Part shown: piece by piece, positions 47,940 to 60,100 of the stretch
Numbering within the stretch: the first letter of the stretch is position 1
How the letters are laid out: the number at the start of each line of letters is the position of its first letter
Source: Onthophagus taurus
Taxonomy: Eukaryota; Arthropoda; Insecta; Coleoptera; Scarabaeidae
Assembly (NCBI RefSeq): GCF_036711975.1
Contig: NC_091975.1
Coordinates: 5,768,501-5,832,500 of the forward strand
DNA: 64,000 nucleotides
Direction: 5' to 3'
The notes under the pieces: generated by a model
The model's input: only the letters and a program-made list of their open reading frames with translations
Databases searched by the model: none
Told to the model about the DNA's origin: nothing
Translations under genes and position numbers: made by a program

Positions 47940-48756
47940 TTAATAGTTCGGATTTTTCATTCGCTCTAATATGATATTTCTTTCTCGATGAATCTCCTCG
48001 ATTTTCTTTTTATCCAAAAACAGTTCTTCCTCCGTTGTATCTAATACAATATCCTCATCCCCGGCTCGATACCTCTAAATCATAAAAATTATTTTTTTTT
48101 TATAGAGATTATCCAGAAATGACGTGTACAACGGAAGACCACAAGTACCTTGACCAAAAATATGATGATTTAACTCATTTTCGCCTGTTGTACACACCTG
48201 TATATTAATTTTACCTCAAATCGTTCTATCGTTAATCGTTGAAAATCATTGCTCCACTTCACCAATATGTCATAAATCGAATGAATGATTTTTAACATTT
48301 TTACATCGTTTGTTGCCCCAAATAGATTTGAAATCGGTCTTTTACAATCACAAGGAAGTGAGTCATATTTAATCGACCACTTATTATATCTATACCATAA
48401 CGAGCAATAATATTTCCTGTTTTTTCCGATGTTTTCGACGACTTGCGATGGGGTGAATCGAAATTTGATTTTTTTGTGGTTAAAGTCCAAAAAGAACAAC
48501 CCCGGAAAATTAAAAAATGACTCCTTGTTACCTTTCTCTAACTCGTAATATTCCTCAAAGAATCTCTCCCTTTTCTGCTCGCGCTCCAACTCCATTTTAC
48601 GCCTATTCTCGCGATTTCGTTGTATTAATTCCTCTAAAAACACAGATATTATTAAAAATTTCGAATGAATCGAATTAAATAAAGGCATAAAATAAACTCA
48701 CCGACTTCCTCATTGGGGGCTGTGTAACGATACAGATATGAGTCACTACTAGACAT
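47940..48756 (-). CDS. Intact gene of unknown function (202 aa), left arm of an inverted duplication
   Basis: Complement of join 47940-48074, 48215-48633, 48702-48756, with consensus splice sites and matching phases. The protein starts MSSSDSYLYRY, then has a very charged, probably coiled-coil stretch (about residues 20-55, ENRRKMELEREQKRERFFEE), a middle part with five cysteine/tryptophan landmarks (YYCSLWYRYNKW, LPCDCKRPISNLF), and an acidic, helical C-terminus (LDTTEEELFLDKKKIEEIHR). No signal peptide or membrane segment; probably intracellular. I do not recognise the family. A damaged copy in the opposite orientation lies at 49751-51437; conserved coding differences between them support this frame. 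Its exon 2-3 intron keeps the empty sites of both transposons found in the other copy. Confidence 0.75.
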
Positions 48757-50243
48757 TATTTATTAAACAAAATTTGTCTTAATTCTTTGATTGCTAAAAT
48801 AAGAATATTAAGTCTAAGAAACAAGGCATCTGAAAATATATGTTGTAATCTCAACTAGTTTAGTGAAAATAACTTTACTTTTAAGTTTATTAGACTTATT
48901 TTGTGCGTGGGTATAAATTAAACAATTTGATGTTAGGATTTAATACGAAAATGCATGGTTAACATTGATTGTGACGTCACAAGAAGTGAGGTCACATCGA
49001 AACTTTAAAGTGATTTTTCGGTAAGTTCTACACTTTTCCGCATTTTTTTATTATTAACGCCTTTTTTGGGCCATTTCCCATCGAATTGTTTATTTATAGC
49101 CAATAAGCGCAAAATAAATCTAATAAACTTAAAAGTAAAGTTATTTTCACTAAACTTGTTGAGATTACAACATATATTTTTGGATGAAATGCTAAACCGA
49201 AAAGATTTCAGAATGACGAAATTAAACTTGAAACGAGGGATGGGATTAAAGCGCACATGTTGAAACTTAGAAAGCAATTTTCGTTTAATTATTCTCAAAA
49301 GAAAATAATTATTTAAAGAATTGAGGTTTGAAAGAAACGTACCTGTTAAACACACGATGGTTGGTTTTCGTTAGAGGGTTTATTGTGCCAGCACAGGACT
49401 TTTGTATGCAAAAACAACTTTTTAATAAAAGTTTAAAAAAAAAGAATCCAGTTTACCTAATTCTTTAGTGAAATAAATCTTAAATTTGACTTTTACTCGT
49501 CGACAATTGATAAATTGTAACAAAAGAAAAATTAAGGAAATTTTAAACAGCACGTTAAAAAGTCGATTATTATTTATTCTACGTTAAAGATTTATATTAA
49601 AACTTAATTTGTTGAGGTTAATTCGATTTAAGTATTAAATAATAGATGTCGCTGTTTTGTTGACACAGTTAAGACATAAAATGACAGATGTCAATTTAAT
49701 ATTTTTATTTTAACAATCAAAGAATTAAGTCAAATTTAGTTTAATAAATAATGTCTAGTAGTGACTCTGATCTGTATCGTTACACAGCCCCCAAAGAGAA
49801 AGTCGGTGAGTTTATTTTATTCCTTTATTTAATTCGATTCATTCGAAATTTTTAATAATATCTGTGTTTTTAGAGGAATTAATACAACGAAATCGCGAAA
49901 ATAGGCGTAAAAAGATCAAATTTCGATTCACCCCATCGCAAGTCGTCGAAAAGATCGGAAAAAACGACAAATTTTATTGCTCGTTGTGGTATAGATACAA
50001 TAAGTGTTCGATTAAAAGTAACTCATTTCCTTGTAATTGTAAAATACCGATTTCAAATCTATTTGAGGCAACAAACGATGTGAAAGTGTTAAACATCATT
50101 AATTCGATTTATCACATATTGGAGCAATGATTATCAACGATTATTGCAAGAACGATTTGAGGTAAAATTAATATACAGGTATCCCGAAATGACGTGTACA
50201 ACAGTCGAAAATGAGTTAAATCATCATATTTTTGGTCAAGGTA

Positions 50244-50577
50244 TAGTTCGTTTTTTTTCTATAATACTTGTCAATGTAAATTTTTTAGGGTTTCTGTTGG
50301 TATTATCTAGGATATTTCCATAACTAAATAGTTGAGGTTAAAATACTAATCAATTTTTAGATAAATACGATTTTAACAAAGTACATATTTATTGTAAAAA
50401 CGTGCTAAAAAGTAATTAAATAAACAAAACACCTTTTCTCTACCTTTTCTTTTGAAATGACGAAAGCTCAAACGTCAGTGTGACATATCTATTTCAAAAC
50501 ATGATAAAACAAAACTCCCTGTTAATTTTGCCAACTATATAACAATTTGACAGGTATTATAGAAAAAAAATGAACTA
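50244..50577. mobile_element. MITE with TA target duplication (mariner-type), 334 bp
   Basis: Terminal inverted repeats of about 30 bases (TAGTTCGTTTTTTTTCTATA and the reverse complement of AGAAAAAAAATGAACTA) are flanked by TA (50242-50243 and 50578-50579). The intact gene copy on the other strand reads straight through as GGTCAAGGTACTTGTGG near 48143-48160, an exact empty site. TA duplication is the mark of Tc1/mariner elements. There is no ORF inside. Confidence 0.85.
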
Positions 50578-50600
50578 TACTTGTGGTCTTCCGTTGTACA

Positions 50601-51244
50601 GGGTGTCCATATTTCGATGGGTTTGCAGGGTATCTCAGTTGTTATGAAAGATAGAAAGTTGCGGCTTTCGCGAACTTGAGCTACTTTTTTGTGAAATTTA
50701 CAATGGCGCAAACCAAATTTTCATAGCCCTCTTCGTTTTTGATATACAGGGAGTGTTTGAAATTTACGATTTTCAGACACCTGCTGTATCTCGGCTATCC
50801 GGAAACTTAGTAAAAAAGTAAAAACGGGTTCTAATAGATTTTTTCACGTGGAATCCAATGGTGCACGTAGAATTTTTCTAGTCATCACGGTTTTTGAGTT
50901 ATAAACAGTTAAGTATTTTAAAAGTTGAATATTCAGTATTTGAGTTGTATTTATAACTCAAAAACCGTGGTGACTAGGAAAATTCTACGTGCACCATTGG
51001 ATTCTACGTGAAAAAATCTATTAGAACCCGTTTTGACGTTTCCGGATAGCCGAGATACGGGAGGTGTCTGAAAATCGTAAATTTTGAAACACTCCCTGTA
51101 TATCAAAAACGAAGAGGGCTATGAAAATTTGGTTTGCGCCATTGTAAGTTTCACAAAAAAGTAGCTCAGGTTCGCAAAAGCCGCAACTTTCTATCTTTCA
51201 TAATAACTGAGATACCCTGCAAACCCATCGAAATTTGGAGATCC
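50601..51244. mobile_element. Near-palindromic foldback element, 644 bp, TGTACA target duplication
   Basis: Two arms of about 300 bases (50604-50907 and 50951-51238) are near-perfect inverted repeats around a 43-base loop. Ends read GGGTGTCC and GGAGATCC. TGTACA occurs on both sides (50595-50600, 51245-51250) but once in the empty site of the opposite gene copy. It would form a long hairpin RNA if transcribed. No protein is encoded. Confidence 0.82.
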
Positions 51245-51437
51245 TGTACACGTCATTTCCGGACAATCTCTATATTAAAAAAAAATAATTTTTATGATTT
51301 AGAGGTATCGAGCCGGGGATGAGGATATTGTATTAGACACAACGGAGGACGAATTATTTTTGGATAAAAAGGAAATTGAGGAGATTCATCGAGAAAGAAA
51401 TATCATGTTAGAACGAATGAAAAATCCAAACAATTAA

Positions 51438-52745
51438 TTATTTTTTCTGTGTAAGTTAATTTTATTAATTTTATCAAAAATTAATAAATACGTCGATAAT
51501 GTTTCTAAATAATAATTATCATTAAAAATTATTTTAATTATTTGATATTAATAAGTTTTTGTGTCTCTAAATAATAATTATCATTAAAAATTATGTTTAA
51601 GATAAAAGTTAGATTACAAAAAGAATTTCTATTTGATTAATAAAGTATAAAAAAGGATGGAAGATGTTTTTCATTATCACTCATATGTTCATTTCATGTT
51701 CAACCCTGACGAAGGAGGAAATATGGGCAATGGAGTCGGTCGGTTTCGTCGCAAATAGGTACACCGAGAAATCCTCATCCCAATCCAATTGCTAGAGATA
51801 AATTGAGCGGGTAAAACGTCATTTTCCAGCGACAACACATTTCCTTGCATACGATGAAATCGACCAAATTTATTCATAAACTGAAATCCTTGAACTGATT
51901 TGAAAATATAGACAGTGCTCTTAAAAAGATTAAGCATACATAATTTGACGATCTGAAGCACCAGAAATAACCTCATAATGAACTACCTTGAATTACAACT
52001 TTAACTTTGTTTTACTTGCTCTTAAACAATCATTTTTTATCTAAACTTTTTTGGATTTTTGGCATAAAAAAGAAACAATAGAGTGTTTGAAAAGTACTTT
52101 GGAGAGCGCATTCTCGCTTTGTAGTACCTATAACCATTGAAATGGGGATCACTTAGACATCAGAGACGCAAAAGTGTATCTCCTGATCTTTTCAGCTCAT
52201 TTTTGTGAGGCAATATTAAATATAAAGATAACGATGAAAACACCCACTCCGGATGTCATCGAAAGCAAAAATTTCATGAGTTTCATCGAGTTTTGCAAAC
52301 TGCTACTTCACTTAATATAAAACATCACCCAACCCAACTCTCACTTTCTTTTCTTATCAAATAATCTCGAGTTTTTTACTCACTCATTTTAAATTAAATT
52401 AAAATTATTATAATATTTAATGAAAAAAATGCAATTCACGCAATTAATCCTATCTTAGTCGACCTTTTTGTGCAAACATTACTGTTGAATGTTTAAGCAG
52501 GAAATTATCGATCTAGTTATCACCATATTCACCGAACGGCACATCATCTCATAAGAACAGTTCAGGCACCTCTTGCACGGATCCACTGGATATTAATTGC
52601 AGGAATAAACAGTTACGGTTATGGACTTAACGTCGTGCGAAGAAGCAAAGAGCAAGTCACGATATTTGCGTATAACGTAATAGAGAAGATTATAAAAATC
52701 AATCCGTGCAAATAAAAAGAATTAAAGTAAAAGTACAAGCCAAAG
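51438..52745. other. Intergenic, no gene recognised
   Basis: AT-rich. A minus-strand frame of 95 codons (51689-51976) starts with a hydrophobic stretch, but the rest matches no family I recognise. A GC-richer patch lies at 51700-51850. I see no repeat array. Confidence 0.35.
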
Positions 52746-53433
52746 ATGATTAGTTTATTTAAATTTAGTGTAATTGTTTTATTATTAATTATAATCAATT
52801 CCGGCTTCTGTGAAGAAAAAAATCATAGTAGAGTGAAAAGGAAATTGGTTTTTAATAAAAGTATGAGATTTTTTGTAAGTACAAAATATTTTGATTTTTA
52901 TATTTTAAATTAAATTAATTTAAACATTTTTTTTAGTCAAGAATAAACGGTAAAGATAACGTTATTAAATGGAATACCTTTATTGCACATGGTTGGGGAT
53001 TCCGTATCAATTTTGAGTTACCTGATTCTTTACCTAAAAGACATAGATTTTTTAAAAGAGATATTCATAACGAAATTGAAAATGTTCCAACAACGTAATT
53101 TATTTTAAATAAACAATAATAAATTTATTAAGTAAATCTTTTTAGATGGGGTAAACAAGGATTTGCATGCATGTTGAAATATCTTTGCGAAATAACAGCA
53201 AGAATAAGATCATCAGATCAATGTGGAATATTTTGCGAAATAGGAATTTTAATAGCAGAGTAAATTAAATTTTTAAATACATATAAAAAGTTAATAATTA
53301 ATAATAATAAATTACTTGTAGATCAACGGGAACTGACGCTTCATTTTTAAGATCATTAACATCCAACTGTGAAAAATACAAAGAAAAGTGCCCATATCCG
53401 TTCGAACACATGATTCCAACAAGTGAAGTATAA
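52746..53433 (+). CDS. DM4/DM12 domain secreted protein, complete (170 aa)
   Basis: Join 52746-52874, 52937-53094, 53146-53259, 53322-53433, phases consistent. Exon 1 encodes a signal peptide (IVLLLIIINSGFC) and the basic motif RVKRKLVF. Exon 2 ends in a basic stretch with HRFFKRD. Exon 3 holds CMLKYLCEITA (Cys-x5-Cys) and exon 4 NCEKYKEKCPYPF, the second cysteine pair. Four exons, short introns and the same phases as the other family members here. Function of the family is unknown; secretion is inferred from the signal peptide. It lies in tandem with the gene at 53674. Confidence 0.87.
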
Positions 53434-53673
53434 TAGTAAACCTCTTTTATTATTTACCAAGTAAATAAACCTGTATATATCGAAAACCGCTACGTTAAAT
53501 AAATACGCTTTTGTATATTTACCCATCCTTTTTATTTCTTATTGGTAAGTGACGCAACACGCAACGTTTCAGTGTTTACTCAAAAAATTAGAGCGAATTC
53601 TTCGAGTATTCAAAAGCAGTTCGTTTCTTATATTCAAAAGATACGTATCTCCATATTAGATATTTATAAAAAG

Positions 53674-54836
53674 ATGAAATCATCTCCAATTTTAATTTTA
53701 TTAATTATAATAATTAAAAGTTTTATAACAACCTATGGAGAAGATTTAGATTCGAAAGACGTTCTTCAAAGACGAAAGAGATGGTTAGTTTGGGAAGATG
53801 GAATTAATTGGGTTCAAGTATGTATAAAAAAATGATAAAATTAGAGTTTTATTTTTCAATTTCTTTTAGATGGTAATTGGTATTGGTCTCCCCGTCGATG
53901 TTCCTCATCACAGTGTCACGTGGGGTGTCGTTTTTAGAAGTTATTATCTTCTTCCAACTAATGCTAGTCAATTCACAAACCCTTTAGCTTATAATGATGT
54001 ATCTAGAAAGAAAAGAACCCCGACAAGATGGGATTTATATTCAGCTTTAGAATATTTTTCAGAGAGGTACACATTTTAAAACATTGTAAATAAAATATTA
54101 ATCAATATAATATAATCTACAATGTTATAGAGATAGTAGCCGAGGTCATTTGCGACCGAGGCTCTACAACCTACTTTATTAAAAAGATAATACTCGAGGT
54201 CGCTTGTGGCCGCGGCTTTAGAATCTACACGGTTAAAGGAGTAATAACTGAAATCGCTTGCAGCCGAGGTTCTACAATATCGTAGAAAGAGCAGCTGAGG
54301 TTGCTTGCGGTCGAGGCTTTGGAATGTACTCCCTTAAAGATCTACTTCCTTACTAAAGTTTATCCTTTTAACCGAGGTACAATAATTTAAAATGTTATTA
54401 AGATACTACCCGAGGTCACTTGCGGGCGAGGCTCTACAACCTACCCTGTCAAAGATTATGAAATATACTAAGCCCATCATTTTCGATTCATATTTTCTTT
54501 TTCTAGTTCTGGATTAGGTAACGGTCGAGCTTGTTTATTACGATCAATTTGCGAAATTTCATCAACTCCTTTAGAAACAAGAAATGGGTTATTATCGGAA
54601 ATTCTCCATTTACTCCTTACGTAAGTCATTTAAAAATTTATATACATACATAATTTTATTTATTTGATATATTTAGTCCATCATCAACTGAAGAAATTCC
54701 TATATCCCATAGTGACCACGAATATTGGGCAGCGGAGAAATTGGGAAAAGAAACTGAAAACTGCGCGATCCTCTTTCCCGAGTGTTCCGGAAGCTTGGTG
54801 GCGCGGTTTACGAGACTAGCGAAAGGATTTATGTAA
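53674..54836 (+). CDS. DM4/DM12 domain secreted protein, complete (204 aa)
   Basis: Join 53674-53817, 53870-54066, 54507-54620, 54677-54836. The frame is open from 53542, but 53674 is chosen because it begins a signal peptide (ILILLIIIIKSF). Then come RRKRWLVWEDG, an exon starting MVIGIGLPVDVP and ending with the basic RKKRTPTRWDLY, the core ACLLRSICEISS, and a last exon with ENCAILFPECSG. Exon lengths 197 and 114 are close to those of the convergent gene at 55407-56680 (197 and 111), and the second exons align residue for residue (LPTNA, RKKR), so these two are sister paralogues. Intron 2 contains a GC-rich minisatellite. Confidence 0.87.
54125..54460. repeat. GC-rich minisatellite (about 53 bp units) in a DM4/DM12 intron
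   Basis: Five to six degenerate copies of a unit with CCGAGGTCGCTTGCGGCCGA or a close variant, followed by GGCTCTACAACCTAC and an AT-rich spacer with AAAGA. The GC-rich half has a short dyad (GGTCGC-TT-GCGGCC). Related words occur at 19.32-19.42 kb. Confidence 0.75.
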
Positions 54837-55406
54837 TAAATTGCCAAGGAATAAAGCGAATTATGCTCGGGAACGTCCAGGTTTATTTCTGGGATTTGAA
54901 ATTGGGCTGGGTGAATAGAAAAACGACCCTTTTTTCCCTCCAACTTAAAAGAAAGAACCGTGAGCCGGGTTTTATCCCCATTGCGAAAATAAAAAGGGGG
55001 TACCGCCGTGTATTTGCGGTTAGGTACCCCACGGCTTACCTCGAAATCCCTTAATTTTATGCGAGCGACCCGTTCGAGTGGAACCTTCCAACCTCGTCGT
55101 TTGGAGATTCAATTTACGTAGACAGAATTGGGTCAAATCGTTCGCGGATTTTGTCAAACTGGGAGGGATAGTTTGGGATAGTAACCAACCTCCGATCTAG
55201 TTACGGGGAGAATTAAGGGTTATTTTTTTAATTAAACGTCCATTTGGGGTGACAGGAGACGTCGGGCTTTCCAGCACCCTTTGTTAAGGCTTAATTAATT
55301 GAAAGGGGAATTTTAAAAAATGGGGTTGAAAAATCTCTTTGATGTTTTTTTTTTGTATTTCCATAAACCTTTATTTAATATAATAAGTTTATTTTATATT
55401 TATATC
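54837..55406. other. Spacer between convergent DM4/DM12 genes
   Basis: 570 bases holding both 3' UTRs. A GC-richer stretch (54840-55060) carries a 90-codon frame in another phase of the upstream gene; I see no support for it as a gene. An AATAAA for the minus-strand gene lies at about 55373. Confidence 0.4.
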
Positions 55407-56680
55407 TTAATAAATTTTTGAAAATAAATCTGCGAAATTAAAGCTGCAATCTCCAAAGAAACGATGGCACGTGCCCTCTGCTTCTCGTCCAATACGATGG
55501 GCTGCTAAATACTCATTATCCGCGTGATGATTAATGTCCTCCTTTGTGGTCGAGGGCCTAAAAAAGAAAAGAAACCCAACGAGACAATAAACCTTGCGTC
55601 GTAAATCGTAACAAAAGCTCTATTACGTGAACAGGGTGTGCAAAAGTTCGCCCATCAGACTTTGTTTCGTGTTTAGGGGTGTGTCGGCGAGTTCACAAAT
55701 CGTTCTTAACACGCACGACCTTCCACCAATTCCCTTCCTTAAAAAAATACTTAAAATAATTAATAAAATTTTTTTATTACTTACAATTCGGCAATTTCTG
55801 ATAAAATGTCGTAGACATCCCATCGTAACATCATTGATCGCTTCTTTCTTCGAGTGTAAATCACCCCGGGATTCGTGTAATCCGTAGCGTTAGTTGGCAG
55901 TAAAAAAGAAGCTTTAAGGATGTGGCCGATGGCTATAGCGTAGTCGTCTAAATCGATCGGCAAACCAACACCTAAAATATACTAAAAGAAAGTAGAAATT
56001 TAAATTTCCTTCTATTCCTATAAAACGTTGTTTTGCTTTTAGTTTCATCGAAACAAACCGATGTAATTTACGTGCCATAAATTCTGATTTTAATACCGTA
56101 CGGTGTCGCAAACATGTGCTGCCACTATGTAGGCCGTTTTATACACCCCGAAGAGGAGGAAAGAGAGGAGGAGGAAACTTCGGGGTCCATGCAAAACAGT
56201 GGTGGCGTTATGGAGTGTACTACATCCACAACCCGTCCGCGATTTCAATAAAAATGCGACACGAACCGGTCGATATATCTCTTTGGAAAGCGACACGAGC
56301 AAAAGAGGATTCGATGTCGAGAGAAACGCGAGATTGCCCGTGCAAATAAACTCGATCTTGTACTAGGGTTTATTCGCAGAACTGATTGGCAACAATGGGG
56401 AAAGGGGAACGTTCTGATCCTCTCGATTCCCTATCGTCAATCTACCATGAGTACCATTTAACTAGAACGTATTTCCAACCACTCGAAAACTTCCGTATCT
56501 TCTACTCAAGTTATAACAAACGAAAAGGTTTTAAAACACTTTTTAATGATTTACCTGAAGTTTTGTTACTTTCCCCGGATAAACCAACGCCCTTTTCACC
56601 TTCAATGTTTTTCCATTTCCACAATCAACCACAATCAACCCACATAATAAAAGAATTAAATTCAACAATGTGTACCTCAT
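55407..56680 (-). CDS. DM4/DM12 domain secreted protein, complete (194 aa)
   Basis: Complement of join 55407-55557, 55627-55737, 55785-55981, 56555-56680. Exon 1 starts with a signal peptide (LLNLILLLCGLIVV) and has KVKRALVYPGK. Exon 2 begins YILGVGLPIDLDD; its acceptor is the CTTTTAG nine bases upstream of a nearer TTTTAG, because only that one keeps frame and matches the sister gene's MVIGIGLPVDVP. Exon 3 has the core SCVLRTICELAD, and exon 4 TCHRFFGDC. It converges on the gene at 53674-54836, 570 bases between stops. Function is unknown; a small secreted protein is inferred. Confidence 0.85.
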
Positions 56681-57184
56681 TGTTGTAACGAAACGTTTCC
56701 TCACAGAACAACCGTTCAAAACGTGGTAAGCGGCTAATTGTTTTAATGATGTAGTAGGAATTTCTTAGTGCTGTTAATGAGTATACTAAGAATTGTTTGC
56801 TTATTTTATTATAACTAAAACCGTTCGTTAAAACCACTAAAAAATCCATTTTTTCTTTGTTCCATTTATTTAGTAATGAAAAATGTAAGGATTAACCATG
56901 GGGATTTTGTAGGTTGAAAAATAATTCTACACGCTATAACACCGTAGGAATTATTCAAACTGTCAAACTGAGGGTTCAAACACACGCGAAAACCCTCTTT
57001 TTTGCGTCAGTTATTTCATCCCCTTGTTTTTAGCCACCAGCTTGTTTCGGTATTCCTCCGGGAAACGCGCCAAACATTTTTAACCAGTTTCAACTAATTT
57101 GAAGCAATTCCAACTCGACCCAATCGGAGGAATGACAAAAAATCGGACAGTTTGATAATAAAAATAAACGATGAAGGATTCAAG

Positions 57185-60100
57185 ACACTTCATCGGCGTT
57201 AATTTTTGGTAAAATTCAAAAAATCATACTTGCCTTAATTGTAGGAATAAGAAAAAGATTTATATGTTAAAGTACAGCTTAAAATCTCTTCTTTAAAATG
57301 ATGCATAAGAAGTTATATATTTGATATATTAATTTATGAGAAAATAATTTTTGAAGAAACATTTGTAAAGAAAACTTGGAAAAAAATTCAAAAAATCATA
57401 TCTGCTTTAATTGTAGGATTTATAAAATGATTTATGTGTTAAATTAAAGGTTAAAATCTTCTCTTTAAAATGATGTATAAGAAGTTATATGTTTGATACA
57501 TAAATTTATGAAAAAATATAATTGTAAAGAAAAGTTGGGTTATAGAATTAAATTAAGCTCAAAAAATCTTATCTGCTTTAATAGTACGATTTATAAAAAG
57601 ATTTATATCTTAATTTAAAGCTTAAAATGTCTTCTTTAAAATGGTTTATAAGAAATTGTATGTTTGATATATAAAATTTGGAGAAAAAAAAATCATTGCA
57701 AAAGAAGTTGAGTTGACGAACTAACTTAATTTCAAAAAACCTTATCTTCCTTATTTGTAGGAATTATACAAAGATTTATATATTAAATTAAAGCTTAAAA
57801 TCTCCTCTTTAAAATGATGCATAAGAAGTTATATGTTTGATACATAAATTTATGAAAAAATATAATTGTAAAGAAAAGTTGGGTTATAGAATTAAATTAA
57901 GCTCAAAAAATCTTATCTGCTTTAATAGTACGATTTATAAAAAGATTTATATCTTAATTTAAAGCTTAAAATGTCTTCTTTAAAATGGTGTATAAGAAAT
58001 TGTATGTTTGATATATAAAATTTGGAGAAAAACATTTTTGAAGAAATCATTGCAAAAGAAGTTGAGTTGACGAACTAACTTAATTTCAAAAAACCTTATC
58101 TTCCTTATTTGTAGGAATTACAAAAAGATTTATATATTAAATTAAAGCTTAAAATCTCCTCTTTAAAATGATGTATAAGAAGTTATATGTTTGATACATA
58201 AATTTATGAAAAAATATAATTGTAAAGAAAAGTTGGGTTATAGAATTAAATTAAGCTCAAAAAATCTTATCTGCTTTAATAGTACGATTTATAAAAAGAT
58301 TTATATCTTAATTTAAAGCTTAAAATGTCTTCTTTAAAATGGTGTAAAAGAAATTGTATGTTTGATATATAAAATTTGGAGAAAAAAATTTTTGAAGAAA
58401 TCATTGCAAAAGAAGTTGAGTTGACGAACTAACTTAATTTCAAAAAAACCTTATCTTCCTTATTTGTAGGAATTATACAAAGATTTATATCTTAATTTAA
58501 AGCTTAAAATGTCTTCTTTAAACTGGTGTATAAGAAATTGTATGTTTGATATATAAAATTTGGAGAAAAAAATTTTTGAAGAAATCATAGCAAAAGATAT
58601 TGAGTTGACGAACTAACTTAATTTCAAAAAACCTTATCTTCCTTATTTGTAGGAATTATAAAAAGATTTATATCTTAATTGAAAGCTTAAAATGTCTTCT
58701 TTAAACTGGTGTATAAGAAATTGTGTGTTTGATATATAAAATTTGGAGAAAAACATTTTTGAAGAAATCATTGCAAAAGAAGTTGAGTTGACGAACTAAC
58801 TTAATTTCAAAAAACCTTATCTTCCTTATTTGTAGGAATTACAAAAAGATTTATATATTAAATTAAAGCTTAAAATCTCCTCTTTAAAATGATGTATAAG
58901 AAGTTATATGTTTGATACATAAATTTATGAAAAAATATAATTGTAAAGAAAAGTTGGGTTATAGAATTAAATTAAGCTCAAAAAATCTTATCTGCTTTAA
59001 TAGTACGATTTATAAAAAGATTTATATCTTAATTTAAAGCTTAAAATGTCTTCTTTAAACTGGTGTATAAGAAATTGTATGTTTGATATATAAAATTTGG
59101 AGAAAAAAATATTTGAAGAAATCATTGCAAAAGAAGTTGAGTACGAACTAACTTAATTTCAAAAAAATCTTATCTTCCTTATTTGTAGGAATTATACAAA
59201 GATTTATATATTAAATTAAAGCTTAAAATCTCCTCTTTAAAATGATATATAAGAAGTTATATGTTTGATACATAAATTTATGAAAAAATATAATTGTAAA
59301 GAAAAGTTGGGTTATAGAATTAAATTAAGCTCAAAAAATCTTATCTGCTTTAATAGTACGATTTATAAAAAGATTTATATCTTAATTTAAAGCTTAAAAT
59401 GTCTTCTTTAAAATGGTGTATAAGAAATTGTATGTTTGATATATAAAATTTGGAGAAAAAAAAAATCATTGCAAAAGAAGTTGAGTTGACGAACTAACTT
59501 AATTTCAAAGAAACCTTACCTTCCTTATTTGTAGGAATTACAAAAAGATTTATATATTAAATTAAAGCTTAAAATCTCCTCTTTAAAATGATGTATAAGA
59601 AGTTATATGTTTGATACACAAATTTATGAAAAAATATAATTGTAAAGAAAAGTTGGGTTATAGAATTAAATTAAGCTCAAAAAATCTTATCTGCTTTAAT
59701 AGTACGATTTATAAAAAGATTTATATCTTAATTTAAAGCTTAAAATATCTTCTTTAAAATGGTGTATAAGAAATTGTATGTTTGATATATAAAATTTGGA
59801 GAAAAAAAAATCATTGCAAAAGAAGTTGAGTTGACGAACTAACTTAATTTCAAAAAAACCTTACCTTCCTTATTTGTAGGAATTACAAAAAGATTTATAT
59901 ATTAAATTAAAGCTTAAAATCTCCTCTTTAAAATGATGTATAAGAAGTTATATGTTTGATACATAAATTTATGAAAAAATATAATTGTAAAGAAAAGTTG
60001 GGTTATAGAATTAAATTAAGCTCAAAAAATCTTATCTGCTTTAATAGTACGATTTATAAAAAGATTTATATCTTAATTTAAAGCTTAAAATGTCTTCTTT

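Larger units (their letters stand above)
49751..51437 (+). pseudogene. Damaged duplicate of the 202-aa gene, right arm of the inverted duplication
   Basis: Exon 1 (49751-49805) and the start of exon 2 (from 49874) match the intact minus-strand gene. Exon 2 has lost about 40 codons of the charged region in frame, then hits a TGA at 50128-50130 where the intact copy continues. The last exon (51303-51437) is still open and nearly identical. The intron between has gained a 334 bp and a 644 bp transposon. A truncated 104-residue product is possible; otherwise it is a pseudogene. Sequence upstream of exon 1 also pairs with the left arm, except for about 500 extra bases near 49185-49690. Confidence 0.7.

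Noticed and set aside
51689-51976. 95-codon minus-strand frame with a hydrophobic start
   Set aside because: It could be a secreted protein, and another frame has a faint DM4/DM12-like look (AIGLG, GVPIC) with one stop. Neither has cysteine core or matching exons.
56386-56688. 100-codon plus-strand frame
   Set aside because: Antisense to exon 1 of the minus-strand DM4/DM12 gene (56555-56680).
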